From the NCBI RefSeq assembly GCF_008919445.1, contig NZ_VSLG01000013.1, forward strand, positions 31,652 to 95,651: a stretch of 64,000 nucleotides of DNA, given 5' to 3'. This DNA is from Serinicoccus kebangsaanensis (lineage in GTDB: Bacteria; Actinomycetota; Actinomycetes; Actinomycetales; Dermatophilaceae). The notes beneath the pieces were generated by a model. It was not told the origin of the DNA. It saw only the letters and a list, made by a program, of their open reading frames with translations, and did no database searches. The position numbers and the translations under genes are program-made. Each line of letters starts with the position of its first letter. Positions within the stretch are counted from its first letter, which is position 1. Positions 42,128 to 50,989 of this stretch are shown in pieces.

Positions 42128-42913
42128 ATGACGGAGGACGCGCGGCACTACTTCACGGCGCTGGGCGAGGGGAGGTATCAGCCGACCGAGCACGTCCAGG
42201 GTGCCTGGTCGCCGGAGGAGCAGCACGTCGCGCCGGTGATCGGCCTGCTGCTGCACACGCTCGAGCTGAACCACCCGCGCGAGGGGCTGCAGTGGGCCCG
42301 GTTGAGCGTCGACATCCTCGGGTTCATCCGCCGGGAGGAGATGACGGTCACCACCCGGGTGCTGCGCCCCGGGCGGACGATCGAGCTGCTCGAGGCCGGC
42401 GTCGAGATCGGCGGCCGGGCCGCGGTGCGGCTCACGGCGTGGCGGCTGGTGCAGGGCGACACCGCGCAGGTGGCGGCCGACGAGGAGCCCGAGCTGCCCG
42501 GGCCCGACGGGCTCGAGCCGTGGGCCGGGATGAGCCACTGGGGCGGCGGCTTCATCCGCTCGCTGGACTTCCGCTCGGTGCCGGGGGCCCGTGCCGGCCG
42601 GGGGCGGACCTGGGTCCGCACGTCCGTCGCTCTGGTCGGCGGCGCGGAGCAGGCATCGGCCCTGGCGTCCTGGGTGGGGCTCTTGGACACCGCGAACGGC
42701 ACGGCGGGCCGCGAGGCGCCGCGCGACTGGCTCTACCCCAACGTCGACCTCACGCTGCACCTGCACCGGATCCCGGAGGGCCCGTGGGTGGGGCTGGACA
42801 CCCGGGTGGCGTGGGGACCGACCGGCGTCGGGCAGACGTCGTCGGTGGTCCACGACGCGCAGGGGCCGGTGGGAACGGTGGTGCAGGCGCTCACATTGAG
42901 GCCGGTGACGTGA
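42128..42913 (+). CDS. Acyl-CoA thioesterase-like (double hot-dog) protein
   Basis: 261 residues with two hot-dog halves. The first has GLLLHTLELNHPREGLQWAR, VDILGFIRREEMTVTTRVLR and TIELLEAGVEIGGRAAVRL; the second has RSLDFRSVPGARAGRGRTWV and WLYPNVDLTLHLHR with LDTRVAWGPTGVGQTSS. This fits the actinobacterial TesB-like 'thioesterase family protein' group that hydrolyses acyl-CoA. Short-chain specificity cannot be told. ATG 42128; two hairpins follow the gene (42996-43019, 43069-43102). Confidence 0.82.
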   Translation: MTEDARHYFTALGEGRYQPTEHVQGAWSPEEQHVAPVIGLLLHTLELNHPREGLQWARLSVDILGFIRREEMTVTTRVLRPGRTIELLEAGVEIGGRAAVRLTAWRLVQGDTAQVAADEEPELPGPDGLEPWAGMSHWGGGFIRSLDFRSVPGARAGRGRTWVRTSVALVGGAEQASALASWVGLLDTANGTAGREAPRDWLYPNVDLTLHLHRIPEGPWVGLDTRVAWGPTGVGQTSSVVHDAQGPVGTVVQALTLRPVT

Positions 42914-42995
42914 CGTCTGGGGCACGTGGTGCTACGATGTGACACAAATCACAGTATCTGGATGCAACGAATCCGCTCACGAGAACGTCTAGGTA

Positions 42996-43019
42996 GTGTC
43001 GGTTCGGGACAGCCGACAC
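42996..43019. terminator. Hairpin GTGTCGG...CCGACAC
   Basis: Seven-bp arms (42996-43002 and 43013-43019) around 10 nt, downstream of the thioesterase gene. The first of two consecutive hairpins in a 264-nt gap. Confidence 0.5.
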
Positions 43020-43068
43020 ACCCCGTCGTGAGGGGCCGCCTCGTGCGGGACGGTGGGGGTGACAGGAG

Positions 43069-43102
43069 GGTGGGGCGCCGGTTCAGGGACCGGCGCCCCA
43101 CC
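43069..43102. terminator. Strong hairpin terminator, 14-bp arms
   Basis: Arms 43069-43082 and 43089-43102 (core TGGGGCGCCGGT and complement) pair perfectly with a 6-nt loop. Very stable. It should stop transcription from the thioesterase gene before the lipoprotein promoter, whose candidate -10 (TAGACT, 43142-43147) follows. Confidence 0.75.
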
Positions 43103-43177
43103 ACCCGCACCCTCATCGCGTCGCCGGTCACGCCCCAGACCTAGACTGACGGGACGAGACCTTGGAGGTGTCGCCCG

Positions 43178-43759
43178 ATGACCCGCAGACGCCGAAGCAC
43201 CCTCGCCGTGGCGGCGTTGAGCCTCTCCGCCGCCCTGGTCGGATGCGGAGACATGGACGGTTCCACCGGGGCGGACCCCACCAGCCCGGCACCCACCTCC
43301 GCGACGGAGGACGACGGCGCCGACGACAGCGAGGATGCTGCCACGATGTCCCCCAGCACGAGCGCACCCGGCGAGGGCGACAAGCCGCGCCAGACCGCCC
43401 TTCCCTCCACCCCGGGCGCCGAGGCGTCCCTCCCGCTGGGCGCGGTCCCCGACGCGATCGTGCAGCGCGACGACGTGCAGACCGCGATCGCGGCCGAGGC
43501 CAAGCGGACCGGCGTCGAGCCGGACGCCGTCACGGTCGCCGGCTACGCCGACGTGACGTGGAACGACGGCTCCCTCGGGTGCCCGACCGAGGGGATGATG
43601 TATACCCAGGCCCTGGTCCCCGGGCACCAGCTGGTGCTGGAGGTCGACGGCAGCTACGCCAGCTACCACGCGGCCGAGGGCAAGACCTTCTCCTTCTGCG
43701 CCCAGCCGGTCGCCCCCGCCCCCTCGCAGTCCTTCGGCGGCCCGGTCACCGACCGCTGA
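43178..43759 (+). CDS. Putative secreted lipoprotein, unknown function
   Basis: 193 residues. Lipoprotein signal with lipobox SAALVGC (Cys ~23) is followed by a Ser/Thr/Asp-rich spacer to ~80. A compact C-terminal domain has VTWNDGSLGCPTEGMMYTQA and GHQLVLEVDGSYASYHAAEG and a second Cys near its end, so a disulphide is likely. This domain type (WNDGSLGCPxPG-like) recurs in actinobacterial secreted proteins without known function. ATG 43178 has TTGGAGG upstream. The last 32 bases are duplicated in tandem after the stop. Confidence 0.8.
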   Translation: MTRRRRSTLAVAALSLSAALVGCGDMDGSTGADPTSPAPTSATEDDGADDSEDAATMSPSTSAPGEGDKPRQTALPSTPGAEASLPLGAVPDAIVQRDDVQTAIAAEAKRTGVEPDAVTVAGYADVTWNDGSLGCPTEGMMYTQALVPGHQLVLEVDGSYASYHAAEGKTFSFCAQPVAPAPSQSFGGPVTDR

Positions 43760-43792
43760 CGTCCTTCGGCGGACGGGTCACCGACCGCTGAC
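43729..43792 (+). repeat. Tandem duplication of the lipoprotein gene 3' end (2 x 32 bp)
   Basis: 43729-43760 and 43761-43792 match at 30 of 32 positions. The first copy contains the final codons and stop (GPVTDR, TGA); the second repeats them beyond the stop, including a second in-phase-looking CCGACCGCTGA end. Looks like a recent slippage duplication. Confidence 0.85.
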
Positions 43793-43826
43793 CGGCTCAG
43801 CTCCGACTGAGCGAGCCGCCGCGGGC

Positions 43827-43880
43827 GTGCTGTCCGGGCTCAGCAGGTCCACTGTGCTGTCCGAGCTCAGCAGGTCCACT
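43827..43880 (+). repeat. 27-bp tandem repeat, two units
   Basis: Units 43827-43853 and 43854-43880 differ at one position. They lie in the gap between the converging lipoprotein and HNH genes, just before a perfect hairpin. Confidence 0.85.
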
Positions 43881-43890
43881 TCACCTGGAC

Positions 43891-43912
43891 GAGGTCACCT
43901 CGCGGTGACCTC
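43891..43912. terminator. Perfect hairpin GAGGTCACC-TCGC-GGTGACCTC
   Basis: Nine-bp perfect arms (43891-43899, 43904-43912) with a 4-nt loop between convergent genes. A bidirectional terminator is likely. Confidence 0.65.
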
Positions 43913-44013
43913 GGGGTGACTGTCCGCCCCGACCCGACACAGGGCGTCGCGGTCGATGTCGGTGGTGGTGGCGATCGTGCGGGGCACGGCTCCCACTGTG
44001 CCCTGGATCGGAC

Positions 44014-46428
44014 TCAGAAGGGCGGTGGAGCGTCGGGCTGATCGCCCCAGGGCCGCCGTAGGTCGCTGTCCTTGCTCTTGCTCACGCTGTCGGTCTTGCT
44101 CGTGCTGTCAGTCGTGCTCGTGCTCTCGGTCTTGCTCGTGCTGTCGGTTGCTGGGTCGGGGGGCGTGGCGAACCCGAGGAGGTTGGGGAGGGTGGCCAGG
44201 TCCTCGCGCGGCCCGTGGCGTCGCTGCCCGTCGCGGCCGCGGTGGGTGAGGGTGATCCAGCCGGTGAGTCGTGGGTCGTGGTCGGTGGCGCCGTCCGCGT
44301 CGTCGTCATCGGCGAGCAGGGCCGCCGTGCCTCGGTGGGCGAGCGCGGTGTAGAGCGCGCGGCAGGCCAGGTCGAGGTCGTCCTCGTGCCCGCCGCAGAC
44401 GGTGTCGCTCTCGTCGCCGCCCGTGTGGCCCGCGACGGCCTCGCCGCCCGTGCCGGCTGCGTCGGCCTGGGCGCGGATGGTGGGGAGGTACTGGCGGTAG
44501 TCGTGTGAGCGGGTCCGTTCGATCTGGCCCAGCAGGGTCTGCCAGGTCAGGTCGCGGTTGGGGGCCATCGTGGTGGACCACCAGCCCGCGGTTTTGAGCT
44601 GGTGGCTCGCGACGTCCTTGAGGCTCAGGTTGGTCTCGGTCGTCGCCCCACCATCACCCCAGGGCGTCTCGTGGTCGATCTCGCACGCGGCTGCCGGTCG
44701 CCGGTTGCCCGGGGCACGGGAGTAGACGTCCGCGGCGATGATCTGTCGGCGCATCGCGGCGTCCGGACGGTAGGAGGTGATGCTGCGCTCGATCAGCCGC
44801 CCGTCCGCCGGGTCGGTCAACAGCCTGGACAAGACGGCACCTGGCGTCAGGGCCAGCTCCCGGGCGTGCCCTGGCGTGATGAAGGCAGAGTGCCGCCCCA
44901 CGATCTCGCCCACGGCGCCCACGGGCCTGGACCGGGGGTCGCCCGAGCGGTCAGGGCCGAGGCGATCCGGTGGTGAGAGTGGTGGATCGCCGTGAAGGTC
45001 GCGGGGTGGATCGTCGCCCGAGCGCTCTGGACCGGATCGATACGGTGAGGCGGGTGGTGCTTCGCCGTGCTCGCGGTCGGGGTCGCCGTGCCGTGCATCG
45101 TCGCCCGAGCGCTCCGGCCTGGGACGATCCGGTGGGACAGGCGGTCCTCCGCCATGCTTGCCGGGTGGGCCCTCGGCCGCGTCTGCGGACCGGCTGGTCG
45201 AGGGGGACGAGAAGGTGGTCCATGGCACCACGACCTGCAGCGAGATGTGGGGCTGGGCGGTGACGACCTGCGCGATGTGCTCGGCTCCGCCCGGTGTGAG
45301 CAGCGGGTCGGTGTCGCTCTCGGGCGGGTCCACCCGGCCATGCAGCAGCAGGGTCTGGGCCACGTCCGAGCGCAGCTGCGCCAGGGTCCGCTCGTCGCCG
45401 CCCTTGCGCAGCGCCCTGGCGCAGGCGTCCACCCGTTGGGAGATCGCGCAGAGGCTGGTCAGCGGGCCGGTGATCGCGAGCGTGGCGGTGGAGTCGTCGT
45501 CGATCCGCATCCAGAGTCGCCGCTCGGCGCGTGCCTTACGGCGACGCTCACGCTCGGACTGCACGTCCTGGCCCTCGACCCGCACCGCCTCCCGCTCGAG
45601 GGCGGCCCAGAACTCCGCGGCGTGCCAGGGTCGGTCCAGCAGCTGGCCGTCCGGCCCGAGGCGCTCCGGCACCACTGTCGCGGCATCGGACCCGAACAGT
45701 GCTTCGGCCACCAGCGCTCCCGACTCGGCAGGCAGGGACCCGCACCGGTCCCAGAAGCCGCGCACATGGCCCCAGCCGGCCAGGCCGCTGCGCAGCGCCT
45801 CGTGCACCACGGTGCGCACCGACACCGGCGCACAGGCCACGCCGACGAGCTGCCGTGCCTCCTTGATGCCCACACCCAGGGCGATCTGCAGCTCGGCGCA
45901 CGCGAGCCGCTTCGTCTCGGCCCGCCAGCGTCGACGCTGACCGGCGGAGAGCTCCTCGACGTCGGAGAACCCCTTGTCCGCCAGCAAGGCGCTGCCGACC
46001 TCGGCGGCCAGCTCGCGGGCCGATGTCAGCAGCTCCGCCTCCAGCGTGGAACGCCGCGCCGCGACCTCCCGCACCTGCGCCACCGCCGTCGAACCACCAC
46101 TGCTGTCCCGCACGACCCGCCGCCCGGCCTCGGTGTCCGGCCGGGCCGACGGGCGCCGCGACGGCGCCGCCGAGTCCCGTGGTGAAGTCGACGAGGACTG
46201 CTGCGGGGTCGACGACGGCTGTGGTGGAGTCGACAAGGACTGTGGAGGGGAGGGATCAGGTGGAGCAGCAGAGGGGCCAGCCAGCTCCAGGACCACGCGA
46301 CATCCCCCGGGCGAGGACGTCTGCACCCGCGGGTGGGACTGCACGAGTCGCTGCAGCCGCGCCTCGCACACGGTCGACCCACGCGGCCGCTCGTGCGCGG
46401 CCCCTAGAACCCTGAGTCGTCGATCCAT
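44014..46428 (-). CDS. DUF222/13E12-family HNH endonuclease-like protein
   Basis: 804 residues, longer than usual (~450-550). The DUF222 helical region spans ~95-370 (VREVAARRSTLEAELL onward). The C-terminal HNH nuclease motif is ACEIDHETPWGDGGATTETN followed by LSLKDVASHQLK (~640-672). Between them sits a low-complexity insert with three copies of a PDR/YRS-GPERSGDD unit (~455-530). The end is a Ser/Thr/Lys-rich tail of TDSTSKTxS repeats. The 13E12 family is multicopy in actinobacteria, DNA-damage-induced in mycobacteria, and possibly mobile or intron-associated. ATG 46428 has GGAGGGG upstream, and an SOS-like box lies 27 bp further. Exact activity unproven. Confidence 0.85.
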   Translation of the reverse strand: MDRRLRVLGAAHERPRGSTVCEARLQRLVQSHPRVQTSSPGGCRVVLELAGPSAAPPDPSPPQSLSTPPQPSSTPQQSSSTSPRDSAAPSRRPSARPDTEAGRRVVRDSSGGSTAVAQVREVAARRSTLEAELLTSARELAAEVGSALLADKGFSDVEELSAGQRRRWRAETKRLACAELQIALGVGIKEARQLVGVACAPVSVRTVVHEALRSGLAGWGHVRGFWDRCGSLPAESGALVAEALFGSDAATVVPERLGPDGQLLDRPWHAAEFWAALEREAVRVEGQDVQSERERRRKARAERRLWMRIDDDSTATLAITGPLTSLCAISQRVDACARALRKGGDERTLAQLRSDVAQTLLLHGRVDPPESDTDPLLTPGGAEHIAQVVTAQPHISLQVVVPWTTFSSPSTSRSADAAEGPPGKHGGGPPVPPDRPRPERSGDDARHGDPDREHGEAPPASPYRSGPERSGDDPPRDLHGDPPLSPPDRLGPDRSGDPRSRPVGAVGEIVGRHSAFITPGHARELALTPGAVLSRLLTDPADGRLIERSITSYRPDAAMRRQIIAADVYSRAPGNRRPAAACEIDHETPWGDGGATTETNLSLKDVASHQLKTAGWWSTTMAPNRDLTWQTLLGQIERTRSHDYRQYLPTIRAQADAAGTGGEAVAGHTGGDESDTVCGGHEDDLDLACRALYTALAHRGTAALLADDDDADGATDHDPRLTGWITLTHRGRDGQRRHGPREDLATLPNLLGFATPPDPATDSTSKTESTSTTDSTSKTDSVSKSKDSDLRRPWGDQPDAPPPF

Positions 46429-46454
46429 CGCCCCTCCCTCCAATACCTCGAACT

Positions 46455-46470
46455 TAGCACACATGTTCGA
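46455..46470. promoter_or_regulatory. SOS (LexA) box-like site TAGCAC-ACAT-GTTCGA
   Basis: Compared with the actinobacterial SOS consensus TCGAAC-N4-GTTCGA, the right half is perfect and the left matches 4 of 6. It lies 27 bp upstream of the HNH gene start. 13E12-family genes are known LexA targets in mycobacteria, which supports the call. Another TCGAAC occurs at 46448-46453. Confidence 0.55.
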
Positions 46471-46724
46471 ATCAACGCAAGCCCACGCCGCCCCCACGTC
46501 CCCCATGCCGCCACTGAGAAGGATGGGGAGGTGAGTACGACCCACCACGGTCGGCCAACACGGGCCGCGTGCAGGGTGAGGAGATGGACCTGAGGTCGGA
46601 CGACGCGACGATCCCTGGCCTCGTGGGCGACGGGTGACGCGTGGTCGCGCGCTCGTGGGCCGCATAGCGACGAGTCGAACCCTAGGGGGCTGGTGTCACG
46701 CGTGGGGCCTGCGGGGACCGGTGC
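46471..46724. other. Gene-free gap between HNH gene and metZ
   Basis: About 250 bp with no credible coding frame and no strong hairpin seen. It presumably holds the far-upstream promoter of the HNH gene and the 3' end of the metZ transcript. Confidence 0.5.
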
Positions 46725-47915
46725 TCAGCCGAAGGCCGCGGCGAAGCCCAGGGCCAGGTCTTCGCGCAGGTCGTCGGGGTCCTCCAGGCCCACGGAGAGC
46801 CGGATCGTGCCCTCGGTGATCCCGGCCGCGCGGCGTGCCTCCTCCGGCAGCCGACGGTGCGTCGTGGTCGCCGGGTGGGTGGTGAGCGACTTGGTGTCGC
46901 CCAGGTTGTTGGAGATGTCGACGACCCGCAGCGCGTTCATGAAGGCGAAGGTCTCCGCCTGGCCGGCGTCGAGGGTGAACGTCACCACCGTCCCACCGCC
47001 GCTCATCTGACGCCGGGCCAGCTCGGCCTGCGGGTGCGACTCGAGCCACGGGTGGTGCACCGCACGCACTCTGGGGTCGGCCTCGAGCTCGCGCGCCAGC
47101 GCCAGGGCGGTGGCCGCCTGCCGCTCGACCCGGAGGGTCATGGTCTCCAGTCCCTTGAGCGTCACCCAGGCGTTGAACGGCGACATCGCCGGCCCGGTGT
47201 GCCGCAGCAGCGTCTGGATGGGCCCGCCCACCAGCTCGGTGGGGCCGAGGATCATCCCGCCCATGACCCTGCCCTGGCCGTCGATGTGCTTGGTCGTGGA
47301 GTAGACGACGATGTCGGCGCCGTGCTCCAGCGGCTGGGAGAAGACGGGGGTCCCGAAGACGTTGTCCACCACGACCGCCGCCCCGGCGGCGTGCGCGAGC
47401 TCGCTCACCGCCGCGATGTCGACGAGCTCCTGGGTGGGGTTGCTGGGCGTCTCGAAGAAGACTGCCGCGGCAGGTGTGGCCAGGGCCTCGCGCCAGGCCT
47501 CCAGGTCGCGCCCGTCGACGAAGGTGCTCTCCACACCCCACCGGCGCAGCACCTCGTCGATGATGACGAAGCAGGAGCCGAAGAGCGCCCGGCTCGCGAC
47601 GATCCTGTCCCCGGCCGCGCAGAGTCCGCCGAGGGCGGTGAAGACGGCGGACATCCCGGAGGCGGTGGCCTGCGCCGCCTCCGCCCCGTGCATCAGCCGC
47701 ATCCGCTCCTCGAGCATCGCGACCGTGGGGTTGCCGTAGCGGGTGTAGACGAAGCGCTCGATCTCCTCGGCGAACGCCGCCTGCGCCTCTTCGGCGTTCG
47801 GGTAGACGTAGCCCGACGTCGGGTAGAGCGCCTCGGCGGTCTCCTCGAACGGGCTGCGCATCAGGCCGCCGCGCACTGCAAGGGTGTCCGGCCGCCATCC
47901 GTCGGGGGTGTCCAT
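46725..47915 (-). CDS. metZ: O-succinylhomoserine sulfhydrylase
   Basis: 396 residues, Cys/Met-metabolism PLP enzyme. N-terminal WRPDTLAVRGGLMRSPFEET, catalytic Tyr region FVYTRYGNPTVAMLEERMRL, PLP Lys in VVYSTTKHIDGQGRVMGGMI (~residue 205), and GDTKSLTTHPATTTH typical of this family. MetZ uses H2S to convert O-succinylhomoserine to homocysteine in direct methionine synthesis. The fold cannot be cleanly separated from cystathionine gamma-synthase by eye; the motif set favours MetZ. ATG 47915 chosen; an upstream in-frame GTG exists. Confidence 0.87.
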   Translation of the reverse strand: MDTPDGWRPDTLAVRGGLMRSPFEETAEALYPTSGYVYPNAEEAQAAFAEEIERFVYTRYGNPTVAMLEERMRLMHGAEAAQATASGMSAVFTALGGLCAAGDRIVASRALFGSCFVIIDEVLRRWGVESTFVDGRDLEAWREALATPAAAVFFETPSNPTQELVDIAAVSELAHAAGAAVVVDNVFGTPVFSQPLEHGADIVVYSTTKHIDGQGRVMGGMILGPTELVGGPIQTLLRHTGPAMSPFNAWVTLKGLETMTLRVERQAATALALARELEADPRVRAVHHPWLESHPQAELARRQMSGGGTVVTFTLDAGQAETFAFMNALRVVDISNNLGDTKSLTTHPATTTHRRLPEEARRAAGITEGTIRLSVGLEDPDDLREDLALGFAAAFG

Positions 47916-48041
47916 GGGGGTCCAATCTAGGCCCACCGCCGTGCTCCCGCCGCATCGCCTCCGGCGCCCGCCGGTATGCCGTCCGCGCAGGTCAGAGCTG
48001 GTGCCGAAGAGTCTGCGGGGCGCTGGTCGGCGTCCCGCAGG

Positions 48042-49061
48042 TCAGTCGGGCAGGCTCGCCACGCCGCGTGGATCCACCGCGAGGCGCACGCTGTCCCCGG
48101 GGTGCGGACCGAGGTCGGCCGAGATCGCGGCGACCCGGCCCAGACCGTCGACCTCGACCTCGAGGTGCACGGCGTCGGACACGGTCGTGGAGCGCAGGAC
48201 GGACCCGCGCAGCGGCCCGGCCGGGTCGACGCGCAGGGCGCTGCGGCGCAGGGCGAGGACCGGGTCGGCCGGGTCTGGGCCAACCACACGCGACGCTCGG
48301 TGGGGGTCGGGGAGGTGGGCGCGCAGGGCGTCCGCGGCGGCCCCGGTGAGGACCGTCTCGAAGCCGATGAAGGACGCCACCTCGCGGGAGACGGGCCGGC
48401 GCCAGACCTCCGTCGAGGGCCCCTCCTGGGCGATCCGGCCGTCCAGCATCACCGCCATCCGGTCCGCGACGGTGAAGGCCTCGTCGTGGTCGTGGGTCAC
48501 CAGCACCGCGGTGGTGCCGGTGGAGACCAGGATCTCCCGCAGGTCGCCGGCCAGGCGGTCCCGCAAGGCCCGGTCCAGTGAGCTGAGCGGCTCGTCCAGC
48601 AGCAGCAGCTGAGGGTCCGCGGCCAACGACCGCGCCAGCGCCACCCGCTGCTGCTCGCCGCCGGAGAGCGTCGGCGGGCGGCGGTCGGCATACCCCGGCA
48701 GCCCGACCAGCTCCAGCAGCTCGGCGACCCGGGTCGCCCGGGCCCGTCGACCGACCCCACGCAGCCGCATCGGGTAGCCGATGTTGTCGGCCACGCTGCC
48801 CTGGGCGAAGAGCTGCCCGTCCTGGAACATCAACGCGAAGCCACGCTCGTGCGTGGGCACGCCAGCGAGGTCGGCGCCGCGCCACGCGATCGAGCCGGCG
48901 GCGGGGCGCTCCAGCCCGGCGACGGCGCGCAGCAGCGTCGACTTGCCGCAGCCCGAGGGCCCGAGCACGGCGAGCACGTCACCCTCGGCCACCTGCAGCG
49001 ACACGTCGTCGACGGCGGTGGCGCCCGGGAAGGCGACGGTGAGATCGGTGAGCTCCAGCAT
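48042..49061 (-). CDS. thiQ: Thiamine ABC transporter ATPase
   Basis: 339 residues. Walker A GPSGCGKST, signature LSGGEQQR, Walker B LLLLDEP, H-loop VLVTHDHDEA. A C-terminal extension of ~90 residues resembles a TOBE-like domain. It powers thiamine (or TPP/HMP) uptake with the adjoining permease. The start ATG 49061 shares one base with the permease stop (TGATG). The operon begins with a TPP riboswitch, which supports a thiamine rather than iron or phosphonate substrate. Confidence 0.85.
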   Translation of the reverse strand: MLELTDLTVAFPGATAVDDVSLQVAEGDVLAVLGPSGCGKSTLLRAVAGLERPAAGSIAWRGADLAGVPTHERGFALMFQDGQLFAQGSVADNIGYPMRLRGVGRRARATRVAELLELVGLPGYADRRPPTLSGGEQQRVALARSLAADPQLLLLDEPLSSLDRALRDRLAGDLREILVSTGTTAVLVTHDHDEAFTVADRMAVMLDGRIAQEGPSTEVWRRPVSREVASFIGFETVLTGAAADALRAHLPDPHRASRVVGPDPADPVLALRRSALRVDPAGPLRGSVLRSTTVSDAVHLEVEVDGLGRVAAISADLGPHPGDSVRLAVDPRGVASLPD

Positions 49062-50761
49062 CAGAAGGCACCGACCGATCCCACGCGGAGCCGCTCGACC
49101 ACGCCCATGACCACGACCGTCACCAGGGCGAGCAGGACGCTGGCGGCGAGCGCCATGCCGAGGTGCTCGGCGCCCGGCCGGGAGATGAGCTGGTAGATCA
49201 CGACGGGGACCGTCGGGCGGTCCGGCCGCGCCAGGAAGCTGGTGGCGCCGAACTCCCCCAGCGACACGGCGAAGGCGAAGCCGGTCGCCGCGAGCAGCGG
49301 CCGGGCGAGCACCGGCGCCTCGGCCGTCCACGCGGCGCGCCAGGGCCCGGCGCCCAGGGCCGCGGCCGCCTCCCGCTGCCGCGGGTCGACCGAGCGCAGG
49401 ACGGGCGCGAGGGTGCGGACGACGAGCGGCAGCGCCACCATGGCCTGCGCGATCGGCACGAGGATCGGCGAGGTCCGCAGGTCCAGGGGCGGCCGGTCCA
49501 GGGTGATGAGGAAGCCGAAGCCCACGGTGACCGCGGAGATCCCGAGCGGCAGCATGAAGGCGCCGTCCAGGGTCGACACGAGGCGTGACCAGCCGACCGA
49601 CCTCGGTCGGCGGGACACCAGCACCGCCACGACCAGCCCGAGCACCATGGCCAGCACCGTCGCGTCCACCGCGGTGCGCAGCGAGTTGGCCATCGCCTCG
49701 GTGACGCTCACCCGCAGCGCGCTCGTCGCCTCGGGGTCGGTGAGGGCGCGGTAGTGCGCCAGCCCCCAGCCCTGCCCGACGCGCAGCGAGCGGGCGACGA
49801 GGGCTCCGACCGGCGCGAGGACGAAGGCGACCACGAGGCCGGTGACGGCCAGGGCGGGTATGTCGTCGCGACGGGGACGGCGCGCGGCCGCCCGGTCACC
49901 CACCCGCCGCAGCACCTGCTCACGCCGGCTCCGGGTGCGGGAGGCCACGGCCAGCATCGCCACGACGGCGACCAGCTGCAGCACGGAGAGCACCGCCGCG
50001 CCCTGCAGGTCGAGGAACTGCACCGTCAGCAGGTAGATCTCGGTCTCGATGGTGCCGTAGCGCAACCCGCCGAGGGTGAGCACGACGCCGAAGGCGGTGG
50101 AGCAGAAGAGGAAGACGAGGGTGGCCGCGGAGATGATGCCCGGCGCGAGCGCAGGCAGGGTGACCGTGCGCCAGACCTGCCAGGGAGAGGCACCGAGCGT
50201 GGCCGCGGACTCCTCCGCCCGCCGGTCCATGCCCTCCCACAGCCCGCCGACCGTGCGCACCACGACCGCCAGGTTGAAGAAGACGAAGGCCAGCAGGATC
50301 GGGACCCAGGTGCCGTCGAGCCCGAGGCCGCCGAGCGGGCCGCCCGAGGCCAGCAGCGAGCGGAACATGACGCCCACGACCACGGTCGGAAGCACGAAGG
50401 GCATCACCACCACCGCCCGCAGCAGCCCGCGCCCGGGGAAGCGCAGGCGGTAGAGCGCGAACGCCACCGGCAGTCCCAGCAGCAGGGTCACGACCGTGCC
50501 CGCCAGGGAGCTGACCAGGGTGAAGCCCAGCACCCGCAGCGTCCGCGCGCGGCCCAGCACCTCGGGCACGCCGGACAGGTCGAGGCGCCCCTCGGGCCAC
50601 AACCCCCGCGCGAGCATCCCGCCCACCGGCAGCACGAAGAAGACCGCGAGGAAGGCGACCGGGATCAGCGCGGCCAGCCCCAGGGCGATCCCGGGCCTGG
50701 TGAGGTATGCCGACGGCGCTCGCCGCGTATGACGAGCTGCGGGCGCGGCTGGCGGACTCAC
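49061..50761 (-). CDS. thiP: Thiamine ABC transporter permease (two fused permease halves)
   Basis: 566 residues, about 12 helices in two BPD_transp_1 domains. Each half has an EAA coupling loop: EESAATLGASPWQVWRTVTL (first half, ~180-200) and REAAAALGAGPWRAAWTAEA (second half, ~455-475). The fused layout is as in ThiP/FbpB proteins. GTG 50761 is chosen because GGGAG from the riboswitch 3' end lies 7-12 nt upstream; the longer frame would translate the riboswitch itself. Regulated by the TPP riboswitch at 50766-50851. Confidence 0.88.
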   Translation of the reverse strand: MSPPAAPAARHTRRAPSAYLTRPGIALGLAALIPVAFLAVFFVLPVGGMLARGLWPEGRLDLSGVPEVLGRARTLRVLGFTLVSSLAGTVVTLLLGLPVAFALYRLRFPGRGLLRAVVVMPFVLPTVVVGVMFRSLLASGGPLGGLGLDGTWVPILLAFVFFNLAVVVRTVGGLWEGMDRRAEESAATLGASPWQVWRTVTLPALAPGIISAATLVFLFCSTAFGVVLTLGGLRYGTIETEIYLLTVQFLDLQGAAVLSVLQLVAVVAMLAVASRTRSRREQVLRRVGDRAAARRPRRDDIPALAVTGLVVAFVLAPVGALVARSLRVGQGWGLAHYRALTDPEATSALRVSVTEAMANSLRTAVDATVLAMVLGLVVAVLVSRRPRSVGWSRLVSTLDGAFMLPLGISAVTVGFGFLITLDRPPLDLRTSPILVPIAQAMVALPLVVRTLAPVLRSVDPRQREAAAALGAGPWRAAWTAEAPVLARPLLAATGFAFAVSLGEFGATSFLARPDRPTVPVVIYQLISRPGAEHLGMALAASVLLALVTVVVMGVVERLRVGSVGAF

Positions 50762-50765
50762 GTCG

Positions 50766-50851
50766 ACTCCCTTCGCCGGTGCTAGCCGGAGCAGGTGCTC
50801 TAAGGGTCTGCGGCCGGTCACCGCACTCTCAGCTCGAGGCTCCCCTGTCGT
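50766..50851 (-). promoter_or_regulatory. TPP riboswitch controlling thiPQ
   Basis: Read on the minus strand it has all THI-box elements in order: ACAGGGGAGC, CTGAGAGTGCGG, the variable arm ending in CCGCAGACCCT, GCACCTGCTCCGG, CTAGCACCGG and CGAAGGGAG. The last element merges with the thiP ribosome site, so TPP binding would block translation initiation. TPP-bound state lowers expression. Confidence 0.95.
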
Positions 50852-50989
50852 TCGTCGTCACCCTACAAGTCCTCGTCAGCCAGGACGAACCCCGCCGGCG
50901 CGTGGGCGTGCGGGTGATGCAGCGCATGCGTGGCCGGCGACCACCGGCCTGAGCACCGACGAGCCGATGATCGCTGCGCGATGAGCGAG

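Noticed and set aside
42914..43177. tRNA or small RNA gene in the gap after the thioesterase.
   Set aside because: The inverted repeats are simple terminator stems; no cloverleaf pattern or CCA end was found here or elsewhere in the window.
48042..50761. Iron or 2-aminoethylphosphonate ABC transporter, which share this permease-ATPase form.
   Set aside because: A clear TPP riboswitch directly precedes the permease gene, and a second precedes the matching binding protein, favouring thiamine.
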